Shown here: piece after piece, positions 1 to 7,811 of the stretch
Position numbering within the stretch: the stretch's first letter is position 1
How the letters are laid out: each line of letters opens with the position of its first letter
DNA from: Paraclostridium tenue
GTDB lineage: Bacteria; Bacillota; Clostridia; Peptostreptococcales; Peptostreptococcaceae
Assembly: GCF_015668515.1 (NCBI RefSeq)
Contig: NZ_JADPFO010000011.1
Span: forward strand, 1-38,108
Direction: 5' to 3'
Length of the DNA stretch: 38,108 bases
Translations under genes and position numbers: made by a program
The notes under the pieces: model-generated
What the model saw: the letters and a program-made list of their open reading frames with translations, nothing else
What the model was told of the DNA's origin: nothing
The model's database searches: none

Positions 1-3
1 ATG

Positions 4-80
4 AACTCAGACGTTTTCGGAGATAACTCAGACGTTTTCGGAGATAACTCAGACGTTTTCGGAAGATGAACTCAGACAAT
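4..80. repeat. Iteron array of the plasmid origin
   Basis: Three tandem copies of a 21-bp unit reading AACTCAGACGTTTTCGGAGAT begin at 4, 25 and 46; the third ends GGAAGAT instead of GGAGAT. A fourth, degenerate unit starts at 69 (AACTCAGAC followed by A/T sequence). The array lies directly upstream of a Rep_3-type initiator gene, the usual place for iterons bound by such proteins. The same array is repeated at the right edge of the window because the molecule is circular. That these are Rep-binding iterons is inferred from position and family. Confidence 0.85.
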
Positions 81-93
81 TTTTTAAAAAGTC

Positions 94-123
94 TGGACAT
101 AGAATCCTTTTTAAGATTATAAT
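94..123 (+). promoter_or_regulatory. Candidate rep promoter
   Basis: A -35-like TGGACA (94-99) and a perfect -10 TATAAT (118-123) are separated by 18 bp. They sit between the last iteron and the rep start codon. The Shine-Dalgarno AGGTGA (131-136) follows almost at once, so the leader would be very short. Rep bound to the iterons would lie just upstream, which fits autoregulation. Confidence 0.6.
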
Positions 124-142
124 TGAGTTGAGGTGATATTAT

Positions 143-1252
143 ATGAAAAAGAATGAAAATAGAATACTTATGAAGCACAATGATTTAGTAAAAGGTAAAT
201 ATGATACGTCTATAAATTCCAATAGAGTTTTTACATATTTACTGTATTCTTTTCAACGTAATACAACAAATGGACAATTAGAACTAGAAATAAAAAGAAG
301 TGAATTAGCGAAATTAGTACATGGAAATTCAGATAAAACTATTCAAGGAATAAGAAATATTTTAAGTTCTTTAAAGAAAAAAGAGTTATTTCTTATTGAA
401 GAAAAAGCAGATGGAAGTAAAGATTATGTAGAAGGATCATTCATAAATGATCGTATCTATAATGATTTAGCAGATACATTTACAATAACAGCAAGTAAAA
501 GAGTTCATGATTTATTACATAGGTATTTAAAGGATGGTTATACTCCTATAAATCTTGAGATATGGTTATCTTTGAAAAATAGATATGCTCAAAGGTTTTA
601 TGATTTATTAAGGGTATGGACAGGTTCTAAAGAAATTATAAATTACAAAGTAGATTATCTAAGAGAAATTTTATTATTAGAAAATAAATATAAACAATAC
701 TCTGACTTTAGAAAGAGAGTTTTAATTCCAGCAATAGATGAACTTAATTCAACTGATTTTTTCGAAATAACATATAAAGAAAATAGAGTCGGAAGATCTG
801 TAAGTAGTATTGATTTTATAGTTAAAGATTTAGATAAAAGGAGATACTTCGATAAAATTACTACAAAAGAGGTTATTGAACGTGAAGAAAATGGAAATAA
901 TAAGGGATTAGAGCTATTAAATGAAGAAAGACATATAAATACCCAAGAAGTGCAAAATGAAACGCTTAAAATCGAAAATAAAGAATTCTATACACCTGAT
1001 GAAACTGTATTTACAAAAGGAACTTTAAGAAGTTTTAAAAAGGATTTTATAGATATTGATTTTAAAGATACATATATGGAAAAAGCATTTGATGATGCAG
1101 TTATGATAACTTTAGATAGAGATGATGTTGAAACCATAAAAGCTACATCATATAAATTCTTTAAAGGAACTTTAGAAAATAAAATTGAAGAATATAAAAA
1201 AGAACAAGAGGCAGATATTAAACATCAAGAAGAAATGAAGTGGAATTGGTAA
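143..1252 (+). CDS. rep: Replication initiator protein, Rep_3 (RepB) family
   Basis: A 369-residue protein with the two-winged-helix layout of the Rep_3 family, which binds iterons and opens the plasmid origin. Family-typical stretches are the N-terminal segment around residues 10-60, then LKNRYAQRFYDLLR (about 143-156), and YSDFRKRVLIPAIDELN (about 181-197), the second winged helix. The C-terminal third (about 235-369) is lysine/glutamate rich and less conserved. The ATG at 143 follows AGGTGA at 131-136 with good spacing. The gene lies directly downstream of the iterons and ends in a hairpin terminator. It is the main reason to call this replicon a plasmid, since temperate phages with chromosomal attachment normally lack such a gene. 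Confidence 0.9.
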   Translation: MKKNENRILMKHNDLVKGKYDTSINSNRVFTYLLYSFQRNTTNGQLELEIKRSELAKLVHGNSDKTIQGIRNILSSLKKKELFLIEEKADGSKDYVEGSFINDRIYNDLADTFTITASKRVHDLLHRYLKDGYTPINLEIWLSLKNRYAQRFYDLLRVWTGSKEIINYKVDYLREILLLENKYKQYSDFRKRVLIPAIDELNSTDFFEITYKENRVGRSVSSIDFIVKDLDKRRYFDKITTKEVIEREENGNNKGLELLNEERHINTQEVQNETLKIENKEFYTPDETVFTKGTLRSFKKDFIDIDFKDTYMEKAFDDAVMITLDRDDVETIKATSYKFFKGTLENKIEEYKKEQEADIKHQEEMKWNW

Positions 1253-1260
1253 AATAAAAA

Positions 1261-1284
1261 GGCACATATATATGTGTCTTTTTT
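1261..1284 (+). terminator. Rho-independent terminator after rep
   Basis: A hairpin (GGCACAT-ATAT-ATGTGTC, 1261-1278) is followed by a run of T. It starts eight bases after the rep stop codon. Confidence 0.8.
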
Positions 1285-1459
1285 ATTTATATAAATTATT
1301 TAAAATGTAAAAATAATTTATAATTAATGTATTTGTAAGTTTTTTATAATTTGTTTTTGATTTGTTGAAGGAATGCTAATATTAGTATCTAATACTTAAA
1401 GTAAAAGTTAATAGAAATTATTTTAAAAATATAAAAAATGTAGGGGGAAAATTTAAAAT

Positions 1460-1492
1460 AAATTATTTATAAATTATTTATAAATTATTTAT
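1460..1492. repeat. Three 11-bp tandem repeats, candidate partition site or operator
   Basis: The unit AAATTATTTAT occurs three times head to tail at 1460, 1471 and 1482, with no mismatch. A fourth copy lies at 1572-1582, between the candidate promoter and parA. The array abuts a candidate parA promoter. In plasmid ParA/RHH systems, short tandem repeats upstream of parA often serve both as centromere and as operator for the RHH protein; that role here is inferred. The rest of 1285-1620 is very A/T-rich and holds no gene. Confidence 0.55.
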
Positions 1493-1495
1493 AAC

Positions 1496-1524
1496 TTGTA
1501 AAAAATGTATATTTATATTAAAAT
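1496..1524 (+). promoter_or_regulatory. Candidate parA promoter
   Basis: TTGTAA (1496-1501), a 17-bp spacer and TAAAAT (1519-1524) form a reasonable sigma-A-type promoter. It begins four bases after the 11-bp repeat array, so a protein bound there could control it. A/T richness makes chance matches likely, so confidence is moderate. Confidence 0.4.
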
Positions 1525-1620
1525 AAAAAAGTATTTTAAAATTTTAAACGAATTAAATATAAATTAAAAATAAATTATTTATACATTATTTTTAATTTAA
1601 AAATAAATGAGGTGTAAATT

Positions 1621-2427
1621 ATGAAAATTTGTTCATTTTTCAATGTTAAAGGTGGAGTTGGAAAAACTACTTTAACAATACTTACTGCAATGAAACTAAG
1701 TAAAGAAGGAAAAAAAGTATTACTTATAGATGCAGATACACAAGCCAACTTAACACAATTTTTATATAAAGTAGTACATGAAGACAAAACATTATTTCAA
1801 ATGTTAACAGAGAATGCAACAGCAGATGAAGTAATATTAGAAAGTATATTGGATAGATTTGAAAATATTGATTTGATTCCAAGTGATATAAGTTTAAGTG
1901 TATTATCTGAATATCTATCTACACAAATGGGAAGAGAAAAAGCCGTTTGGAGATGGTTTAAAAATAACATAGAAGAAGTAGAAAAATATGATTATATATT
2001 TGTAGATTTGTCACCTTCATATGATCTTATAGCTAGAAACTTTATGTTAATTTCAGATAGCATTATAACACCGATTGAATATCAAGATATTGCAAGTATA
2101 AGAGGATGTGAATTATTCTATCAAAAGTTTAAACAAGATTTAGAGTTTTTAGATATACAAACAAATGTAAAAAGAGCTGTAGTTATAAATTCATATACAA
2201 GTAGAAAATTAAGCACTGGGGATTTATTTAATAACTATTTAAATGAGTTTGAAGATATAAAAAGAGATTTATTAGAAACTAAGATTAGTGATACAACAGT
2301 AGTTAAAAATGCAATTTTAAATAATATGGACTTAGAGGATTACTGCAGAAAGCAAAAGAAGGCTCATAAGGTTAGAGAAGAATTTAATAATTTAATAAAA
2401 GAATTAGTAGAGAAGGATGTGTTATAG
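1621..2427 (+). CDS. parA: ParA-family partition ATPase
   Basis: A 268-residue ParA/Soj-type ATPase that would move or anchor plasmid copies before division. The deviant Walker A motif KGGVGKTT is at residues 10-17 with both lysines present. A following LLIDADTQANLT stretch (about 35-46) and YIFVDLSPSYD (about 125-135) correspond to Walker A' and Walker B. There is no N-terminal helix-turn-helix extension, so this is the small ParA type (class Ib-like), in which the partner protein does the repression. The upstream Shine-Dalgarno GAGGTG (about 1609-1614) supports the start. The RHH-like gene begins two bases after its stop codon, so the two form an operon. Confidence 0.93.
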   Translation: MKICSFFNVKGGVGKTTLTILTAMKLSKEGKKVLLIDADTQANLTQFLYKVVHEDKTLFQMLTENATADEVILESILDRFENIDLIPSDISLSVLSEYLSTQMGREKAVWRWFKNNIEEVEKYDYIFVDLSPSYDLIARNFMLISDSIITPIEYQDIASIRGCELFYQKFKQDLEFLDIQTNVKRAVVINSYTSRKLSTGDLFNNYLNEFEDIKRDLLETKISDTTVVKNAILNNMDLEDYCRKQKKAHKVREEFNNLIKELVEKDVL

Positions 2428-2429
2428 AA

Positions 2430-2804
2430 ATGGCATTAGATGTTTTTAAAGAAGATGTTAAAGATATAAAAATAAGAAAAAATGATTATCAAACTAAAGT
2501 AGATAAGGCTATAGAAAATAACATAAAAGAAGATGATTTAACTATAGGTACTTTAAATTTATTAGATATGGAAGAAGAAAAAAAGATAATAAAAACACCA
2601 CAGACTATTTATCTAGAGGAAGAAGATTTAAAGTTTTTAAAAGCAATATCATCTATCAAACATACGACTACAGGTAAGACAATAAATAATATAATTAAAG
2701 TAGCTATTGAAACTACAAAAGCTAGTTTACCAGATGATTTTGATATAGATAAGCAAGCATCAAAATATGATAGAGAAAATAAAGGAAAAAAAAATCGAAA
2801 ATAA
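2430..2804 (+). CDS. Small ribbon-helix-helix-like partition partner (ParB role)
   Basis: A 124-residue, charged protein immediately after parA. The N-terminal half (1-55) is rich in Asp, Glu and Lys and looks disordered. Residues about 56-95 (TPQTIYLEEEDLKFLKAISS, then a helix over TINNIIKVAIETTK) have the strand-helix-helix pattern of a ribbon-helix-helix DNA-binding fold. The tail is basic. Known small-ParA plasmids pair the ATPase with an RHH protein that binds centromere repeats and represses the operon, so this is the best role for it. I do not recognise the exact family; the call rests on context and predicted fold. Confidence 0.65.
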   Translation: MALDVFKEDVKDIKIRKNDYQTKVDKAIENNIKEDDLTIGTLNLLDMEEEKKIIKTPQTIYLEEEDLKFLKAISSIKHTTTGKTINNIIKVAIETTKASLPDDFDIDKQASKYDRENKGKKNRK

Positions 2805-2857
2805 ATTAAATATAATTTAGGTTAGAATGTAAATGAAATTATATTTGAATAATAAAT

Positions 2858-2910
2858 AAAATGTAAAAATAAAGTACAAATAATTTATTTGTACTTTATT
2901 TTTGCATTTT
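2858..2910. terminator. Long inverted repeat, terminator of the partition operon
   Basis: Arms of 26 bases (2858-2883 and 2885-2910) match with one mismatch around a one-base centre. The arms contain AAAATAAAGTAC and end in T-rich sequence on either strand, so termination could work in both directions. Confidence 0.75.
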
Positions 2911-3025
2911 ATTAGAATTTAGTATTTTAAATTTTTAACTCAGTGATTTAACTAGTTATATGTGTTATCTTAATATAAGATACTATTGATATGCTATGAA
3001 GTTAAAATTAGAAAGGTATAGTAAA

Positions 3026-3838
3026 ATGAAAAAAGTATGTTCTGCTTGTAAATTAATAAAAGATATTAGTGAATTTGGAGAGCGAAAACGGAAAACAAAC
3101 ACAGGATATAGGATGGAAGTTTTACCTATATGTAAGTCTTGTAATTCATATAAAGCTAAATTATATTATAGTTTGAAAAAAAATGTTAAAATAACTGAAA
3201 AATATTATTTATATAGATTTTTAGATAGAGAAGAAAATATTATTTATATTGGGAAAACTTCTAACTTAGATAGAAGAATTCGTAATCATTTATATGGAAA
3301 CGGAGGTTTATCAGATGAATGTTATAGTAGGTTATCAAAAATTCAAGTACTAGAATTTGAGTCACAAACTCTTCGAGATATAAATGAAATATACTATATA
3401 AATATATTTAAACCACCATATAATAAAGAATATAATTATGATGAAGATTCGGTATATATTAAAGGGTTAGGATATGAGGAATGGAAAGATTTAGATATTG
3501 AATCAATGTTTAATTTTAGTGATAAAGATTTAAAATATATGCAAGAAAAGCGCAGAAGTTACTGTACTCAGGATGATTTAGAAATAGAAGATAATTTAAA
3601 AATTGAAATAGATCTATCAAAATTATATATTGGAAAAGCAGTTATCTTTATGAGAGAAAGAAATAACAAATTTATTATATATGCTGAATATTTTGATAGC
3701 AGCAAAAATAAAAAAAGACAAGTGAAATTATCCGAATTTGACAATAAAAACATTGCCATTTGTGAGTTAGAAAATATTAAAGCAAAAAAGAAAAATGGCA
3801 AATATACTATTTATTTAGGAGGAAATATTGTTATATAG
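3026..3838 (+). CDS. Zinc-ribbon plus GIY-YIG nuclease-like protein
   Basis: From the ATG at 3026 the protein has 270 residues. An upstream in-frame ATG at 2996 has no ribosome site, whereas AGAAAGG (3010-3016) fits 3026. Two CxxC pairs (C5/C8 and C36/C39) around FGERKRKT suggest a zinc ribbon like those on phage HNH or GIY-YIG endonucleases. Residues about 60-135 fit GIY-YIG: YLYRF, YIGKT (74-78), LDRRIRNH with candidate catalytic arginine R84, and NEIYYI with candidate glutamate E121, then PYN. The C-terminal 100 residues appear to be a beta-rich domain I do not recognise. It could be a homing or restriction-like endonuclease; it does not interrupt another gene. Confidence 0.7.
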   Translation: MKKVCSACKLIKDISEFGERKRKTNTGYRMEVLPICKSCNSYKAKLYYSLKKNVKITEKYYLYRFLDREENIIYIGKTSNLDRRIRNHLYGNGGLSDECYSRLSKIQVLEFESQTLRDINEIYYINIFKPPYNKEYNYDEDSVYIKGLGYEEWKDLDIESMFNFSDKDLKYMQEKRRSYCTQDDLEIEDNLKIEIDLSKLYIGKAVIFMRERNNKFIIYAEYFDSSKNKKRQVKLSEFDNKNIAICELENIKAKKKNGKYTIYLGGNIVI

Positions 3839-3876
3839 GAGCATAAACAACAAAGAATAAGATTAGAAAATTAGCA

Positions 3877-3920
3877 AATGTAAAAGGAGTACCAGTTAGA
3901 TTTGGTACTCCTTTTACATT
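3877..3920. terminator. GGAGTACCA hairpin, copy 1
   Basis: Perfect 18-bp arms (3877-3894 and 3903-3920) around loop GTTAGATT. The outer arms are AATGTAAAA / TTTTACATT, so the structure can terminate in both directions. The core stem GGAGTACCA and a nearby TAAACAACAAA motif recur at 6662-6708, on the far side of the three-gene cassette. Confidence 0.8.
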
Positions 3921-3990
3921 ATGATTAATAATCCTATCAATTGAAAAAAGATAGTGAATTTAAAATTAAGTAGAAACAGATTTTTGATAA

Positions 3991-4110
3991 AGATATAGTA
4001 TAAAATACTTAAAAGAAAATGGGGAAAGTTATAGTTACATATCGAAAGAAACAGATTGGAGCAAAGCTACTATAAGTAGCGTTATAAATAATAAAAAAGG
4101 TATATACTAA
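3991..4110 (+). pseudogene. Helix-turn-helix fragment without a start codon
   Basis: An open stretch after a stop codon reads through YLKENGESYSYISKETDWSK and ATISSVINNKK to a TAA at 4108. The pattern (short helix, turn, then ATISSVINNKKG) is that of the recognition part of an XRE-like DNA-binding domain. There is no ATG, GTG or TTG start in frame and no ribosome site, so it looks like the remnant of a lost regulator. The rest of 3921-4251 shows no further gene and only weak promoter-like sequences for the genes that follow. Confidence 0.4.
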
Positions 4111-4265
4111 AAAATATTTTTAAATTAATTAAATTGACTTTTTATGATTATAAAGTTTTGAATTATATCATATTATTAATAAGTAGACAAGTTATTATTG
4201 TAAGTTTTTTGAAATATGATATTATTATAGAAGAAAGATAAAAATGATTTTAGAGGGTGGTAGGG

Positions 4266-4817
4266 ATGTTACAATACAAATTGATTCATGCTCTAGATGA
4301 TATGTCTGTAAGTCAAATAAAAGAGAAATTTAAAAAAGAAGAAATTTATTTTTTTACAAACTATATAATTGGAATAAAATATAGCTTTAAACTTAATAAT
4401 TACTCAGAAGTTTTAAAAAAGCTAGTTGGAATGAATGTTAAACAATATACTTTTACATCATATAGATTTAAGAAATTAATTCAATTAGCATTTGAGAAAA
4501 ACTTGTTCTTAGACAGTATAGAATTCATAGATTTAGTTGATGAAAATATTAATTATGACTATATAAATAAATACATATTTAGTATCAATAATACTTTTGA
4601 TAAAGGAAAAAAAGAAACTATCTCAGATGAATTTTTTAAAGAATTAGATTGGGTAATGGTCGAAGACTGTATAGATATAAAATCGATAAGTTTAAAAATT
4701 TCTATAGAAGAATATCCTTTTGAATCGACTATAAGAATTTTTAACAATGGAGTAATTTATTTAGATAGTGATAAAGTTTTTTATGAATTAGAAAATCTTA
4801 TTGCTAAAATCAAATAA
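4266..4817 (+). CDS. Unrecognised protein A of the three-gene cassette
   Basis: 183 residues from the ATG at 4266; a GTG at 4257 lies inside the ribosome site AGAGGGTGG and is a poorer choice. No signal peptide or membrane helix is evident. The protein is mixed alpha/beta with many aromatic residues and a repeated FIDLVDENINYDYIN-type acidic/aromatic pattern near residue 90. I do not recognise a family. It is the first gene of a plus-strand unit with the next two genes (gap 11 bp, then 35 bp), against the direction of the late genes. That arrangement is typical of phage cargo genes expressed from the prophage. Confidence 0.7.
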   Translation: MLQYKLIHALDDMSVSQIKEKFKKEEIYFFTNYIIGIKYSFKLNNYSEVLKKLVGMNVKQYTFTSYRFKKLIQLAFEKNLFLDSIEFIDLVDENINYDYINKYIFSINNTFDKGKKETISDEFFKELDWVMVEDCIDIKSISLKISIEEYPFESTIRIFNNGVIYLDSDKVFYELENLIAKIK

Positions 4818-4828
4818 AGGAGACATAG

Positions 4829-5563
4829 ATGTTAAAGAAATGCTTAAAAAAAATTCATAAAAACGCCGCAATTTTAGTAGCTATATCTCCTATATTAGCT
4901 TTTGCATTATTAATATTTTTAAAATTCAATCCAGTGTGGGTTATTCAACATTTAGGATCAGCAGGAGCAACATTCTATAATTATATAGATTCTAATAAAC
5001 TAGTTCACACTGCTAACTACACTATAGCTATTGTTTTTATAAATAGTTGTGCATGTATGTTTGCATTTTCACCTGATATTAATATATCAATTCGAAATAG
5101 GGCTATGAAAGATGATATAAGTGTGTTAAAAAACCCAAATAATCCTAATCATAAGGCATCTACATTTATAATCCAAATAGATACAGATTATAGAGGTTGG
5201 ATATGGTATAAGATTATAGAGATACTTGGAGGTATAATTATTAATGTTAAAACGCCAGGCTGGGCAGAACCTACATTAAATAATACACCATGGGATAATA
5301 GTGACTATGCAAAAGATAATTTTACAAATTTAGTTCAGATAGATATAACTAAAGCGTTAAGTAGTAATTTAGAAGATTATAAAGGTGAAATTTTTGTAGG
5401 GGTTGATATTATTACAAATATAACAAGCTTTAATGAGTCACCTATAGAAGTAAATGTTTTGAGTAGAAGTGACAAAAAAATAAAAAGTGCAATATTAAAC
5501 TTTATAATAAATAATATACTTAGTATAAAATACAAAAAGCATAAAATAAGAGTAGACTATTAA
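4829..5563 (+). CDS. Unrecognised membrane protein B of the three-gene cassette
   Basis: 244 residues. Two hydrophobic segments, about 12-33 (AAILVAISPILAFALLIFL) and about 64-82 (YTIAIVFINSCACMFAFS), suggest a hairpin in the membrane. A soluble domain of about 160 residues follows, with Trp-rich (YRGWIWYK) and beta-rich stretches and a basic C-terminus. The start is set by AAAGGAGA just upstream of the ATG. I recognise no family. A two-helix membrane anchor plus soluble domain beside two soluble partners resembles the general plan of membrane-effector defence or superinfection-exclusion modules, but that is only an analogy. Confidence 0.7.
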   Translation: MLKKCLKKIHKNAAILVAISPILAFALLIFLKFNPVWVIQHLGSAGATFYNYIDSNKLVHTANYTIAIVFINSCACMFAFSPDINISIRNRAMKDDISVLKNPNNPNHKASTFIIQIDTDYRGWIWYKIIEILGGIIINVKTPGWAEPTLNNTPWDNSDYAKDNFTNLVQIDITKALSSNLEDYKGEIFVGVDIITNITSFNESPIEVNVLSRSDKKIKSAILNFIINNILSIKYKKHKIRVDY

Positions 5564-5598
5564 TTATTATAAGAATTATATGGAGGAGATTTGGGTTT

Positions 5599-6576
5599 AT
5601 GGAAAAAATGTCATTTTGGATATTCAAAGAAAGCAAAAATATTGATCAATATGTTTCTATATTAAACAATGATAGATTAAATTATATTCAACAAGGAGAT
5701 TCAAATAAAATAGTATCCTTAATGAATAGTCCGGAGATAGAAAAAAAGAGTGTAAATCTATTTAACAAAGATATTGAGTATTGCTTTATAAGACTGAGAA
5801 CTGAAGAGACTTCTGGGAAAGAAAATTTTACTGATATACTAATGTATAGTATAGATGGAAGTAAAGTGAAAATGAATGTTTTTAGAGGGAATACAAATAC
5901 AACAAATATTATAAGACCTTACTTTAACCAACCTCATTGGGGAGAGCTTGGGGATTTTAAAGAAAATAAATTGGAAGTAACTGAAGATTTATTATTTTGG
6001 TTGTTTAAGATGTATATAGATACAAAAACTATATCATTATCTAAAATAGATGATATTTATATAAATGCTTTAAAAGGATACAGTGGGGTTACAAAAGATA
6101 ATAATAATAGAGTAAGAGGAGAAGGAGAGCGAATATCTGAAATTTTAGGAACACTTGCATTCCTTTTAAATAATGACCCATTGAAAATGTTAAGACCAAA
6201 AATATATCTTAAATATGGAAGTGAAACTCATGATATTTTGTTAGAACTAAAAATGAGTGGCACTATAAAAATAGACTCTAGAAATTACAAAGGTAGTTTT
6301 TTAGGTGTATATAGTGACGAAGAGTTAGTAGCAATTTTATCTTTATTATGTTCAGAATTTATAATACCTAAATTAATTCAAAGTCATAGAGATGCTTTAA
6401 TAGATGATAGATGGAATATATCGTTAAAAAAAGATTTTCTACAAAGAATTGGAACAGAAATACAAAATAGAGTACAGTTTGAATTAAATAAATTAAACGG
6501 AGAAGATACTGAAGAAAATGAAGATGACGAAGAAGATGAAGATGATGAGTATGATGAAGAATTAGTAGAAGCATAG
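5599..6576 (+). CDS. Unrecognised protein C with acidic tail, three-gene cassette
   Basis: 325 residues, soluble. The ATG at 5599 follows GGAGGAG (5582-5588). Residues about 1-300 alternate helices and strands (for instance EDLLFWLFKMYIDTK near 127-141 and a helical LGTLAFLLNNDPLKML near 185-200). The last 24 residues are almost all Asp and Glu (EENEDDEEDEDDEYDEELVE), a strongly acidic tail that may bind a basic partner or mimic DNA charge. I recognise no family and could not match it to a known defence protein. It ends shortly before the second GGAGTACCA hairpin. Confidence 0.7.
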   Translation: MEKMSFWIFKESKNIDQYVSILNNDRLNYIQQGDSNKIVSLMNSPEIEKKSVNLFNKDIEYCFIRLRTEETSGKENFTDILMYSIDGSKVKMNVFRGNTNTTNIIRPYFNQPHWGELGDFKENKLEVTEDLLFWLFKMYIDTKTISLSKIDDIYINALKGYSGVTKDNNNRVRGEGERISEILGTLAFLLNNDPLKMLRPKIYLKYGSETHDILLELKMSGTIKIDSRNYKGSFLGVYSDEELVAILSLLCSEFIIPKLIQSHRDALIDDRWNISLKKDFLQRIGTEIQNRVQFELNKLNGEDTEENEDDEEDEDDEYDEELVEA

Positions 6577-6672
6577 AAAATAAACTATGTCATTAAATAT
6601 TATTCTTAACAACTTACAAATAGATTTTAGAAAATTATCAATTGCAGTTAATATTAATAAATTAAACAACAA

Positions 6673-6708
6673 AAAAAGGAGTACCAGTTGACATTGGTAC
6701 TCCTTTTT
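6673..6708. terminator. GGAGTACCA hairpin, copy 2 (between convergent genes)
   Basis: Arms of 14 bp (6673-6686 and 6695-6708) around loop GTTGACAT, with A and T runs outside, so it can stop transcription from both sides. It separates the plus-strand cassette from the minus-strand endolysin. The stem and loop start (GGAGTACCAGTT) match the hairpin at 3877-3920. Confidence 0.8.
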
Positions 6709-6801
6709 ACAATCTAGTTAATAGGTCTAACAACTACTAAATTTTACTACGACAGTTAGTAAGTTGAATGAGTTTCTTAATATAAATATTATATCATATT
6801 T

Positions 6802-7668
6802 TTACTTTCTAATAACTTGTACTTGTATTCCTTCTATAGCTTTACCATAGATACCAGCGTAGTCATTTAAATCAGTAACCCAAGGAAGCCATCTACCACT
6901 TACATACGCTCTATATTTAACACTATATTCCTCTAATCCTATTAATTGCATTTCTAAGGTATCTATATTCTTTCCAAAAATACCTGCATAATCTTCTCTA
7001 TTCGTTACCCAAGGCAACCAAGTTCCACTTATTGTATGAACTCTATATCTTATACTCCCTTCATTTAAATTAGCATAAATACCTTGTATTGGTGTTCCAT
7101 AAATGCCTGCATAATCATTCAAGTTAGTTACATTAGGAAGCCACTTTCCATTTACATATACTTGATAAGTAACATCAATATTTTTAGTTATTGAATTATT
7201 TGATAATCTATCTTTAAAGTTCCACCATCTAACCCAATTATTAGGACTAAATGCAGAAGGACAATTTTTTCTAGATGCATCATAATGTCTTACAACGTGA
7301 TCCTTGTCTATTCCATATTTTTTCATAAGATATTTTGTTAACTCTAAAGTATTATCTACTGTTTTTTCTGATATCCTTCCATTATTAGTTCCACACATTT
7401 CTATAGCTATAGAATTTTTATTGTTTATTCCGTATCTATTGTTACCATCTCCACAATGCCAAGCACCGTTATAATCTTCTACTACTTGATATACTTCATT
7501 ATCATCTACAAAATAATGTGCTGAAGCATTTCTATTGCCTCCAAAGAAATAATCTGCATTATTCTTAGCAGTATCACCTATATTTCCAGTATAGTGGATT
7601 ACGATATATTGAGGATTATTTCCTTCATAGTGGTTATATGGACTTATTTTTCTTTTTATATTTAACAT
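6802..7668 (-). CDS. Endolysin: N-acetylmuramoyl-L-alanine amidase with wall-binding repeats
   Basis: 288 residues. The N-terminal half is an Amidase_2/PGRP-type zinc amidase that cuts the bond between muramic acid and the stem peptide. H25 (IVIHYTGN), H128 (VVRHYDASRKNCP) and C136 are the expected zinc ligands. The C-terminal half is three repeats of about 40 residues, each with the pattern W-L-P-x-V-T-x-x-x-D-Y-A-G-I-x-G-x-x-I, a repeat seen in clostridial wall hydrolases and likely to bind the cell wall. There is no signal peptide, so export depends on the holin just upstream. TTAGGAGGTAAT precedes the ATG. It is the last gene of the minus-strand lysis cluster. Confidence 0.93.
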   Translation of the reverse strand: MLNIKRKISPYNHYEGNNPQYIVIHYTGNIGDTAKNNADYFFGGNRNASAHYFVDDNEVYQVVEDYNGAWHCGDGNNRYGINNKNSIAIEMCGTNNGRISEKTVDNTLELTKYLMKKYGIDKDHVVRHYDASRKNCPSAFSPNNWVRWWNFKDRLSNNSITKNIDVTYQVYVNGKWLPNVTNLNDYAGIYGTPIQGIYANLNEGSIRYRVHTISGTWLPWVTNREDYAGIFGKNIDTLEMQLIGLEEYSVKYRAYVSGRWLPWVTDLNDYAGIYGKAIEGIQVQVIRK

Positions 7669-7712
7669 GGTATTACCTCCTAAAATTTATATTTTTTATT
7701 AAAAAAGGCAAT

Positions 7713-7734
7713 AAAAAAAGACTTCTAAGAGTCT
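7713..7734 (-). terminator. Hairpin with T-run between holin and endolysin
   Basis: On the minus strand a short stem (AGACT/AGTCT with a wobble extension, 7719-7734) is followed by seven T. It lies downstream of the holin and upstream of the endolysin. It may partly terminate or attenuate, setting a lower level of endolysin message. An outer GGCA/TGC pairing (about 7706-7746) could stabilise it. Confidence 0.55.
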
Positions 7735-7811
7735 AATTTACTGCTTTTTATATAATTTAAAATTAATTTATATATAATTTTAATAAACATTATTTTTAAA
7801 TTATATATAAA

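Noticed and set aside
4-67. Short evenly spaced repeats at the start, CRISPR-like at first sight
   Set aside because: The units are directly adjacent with no unique spacers, and they sit before a Rep_3 gene; they are iterons.
6368-6574. Antisense frame opposite the acidic tail of protein C
   Set aside because: It only mirrors the Asp/Glu-rich coding sequence (His/Leu run), has no ribosome site, and lies within a well-supported gene.
4829-6576. Kiwa-like or other named defence system for the last two genes of the cassette
   Set aside because: The two-helix membrane protein does not have the four-helix shape I associate with KwaA, and I could see no family motif in the 325-residue protein; naming it would be a guess.
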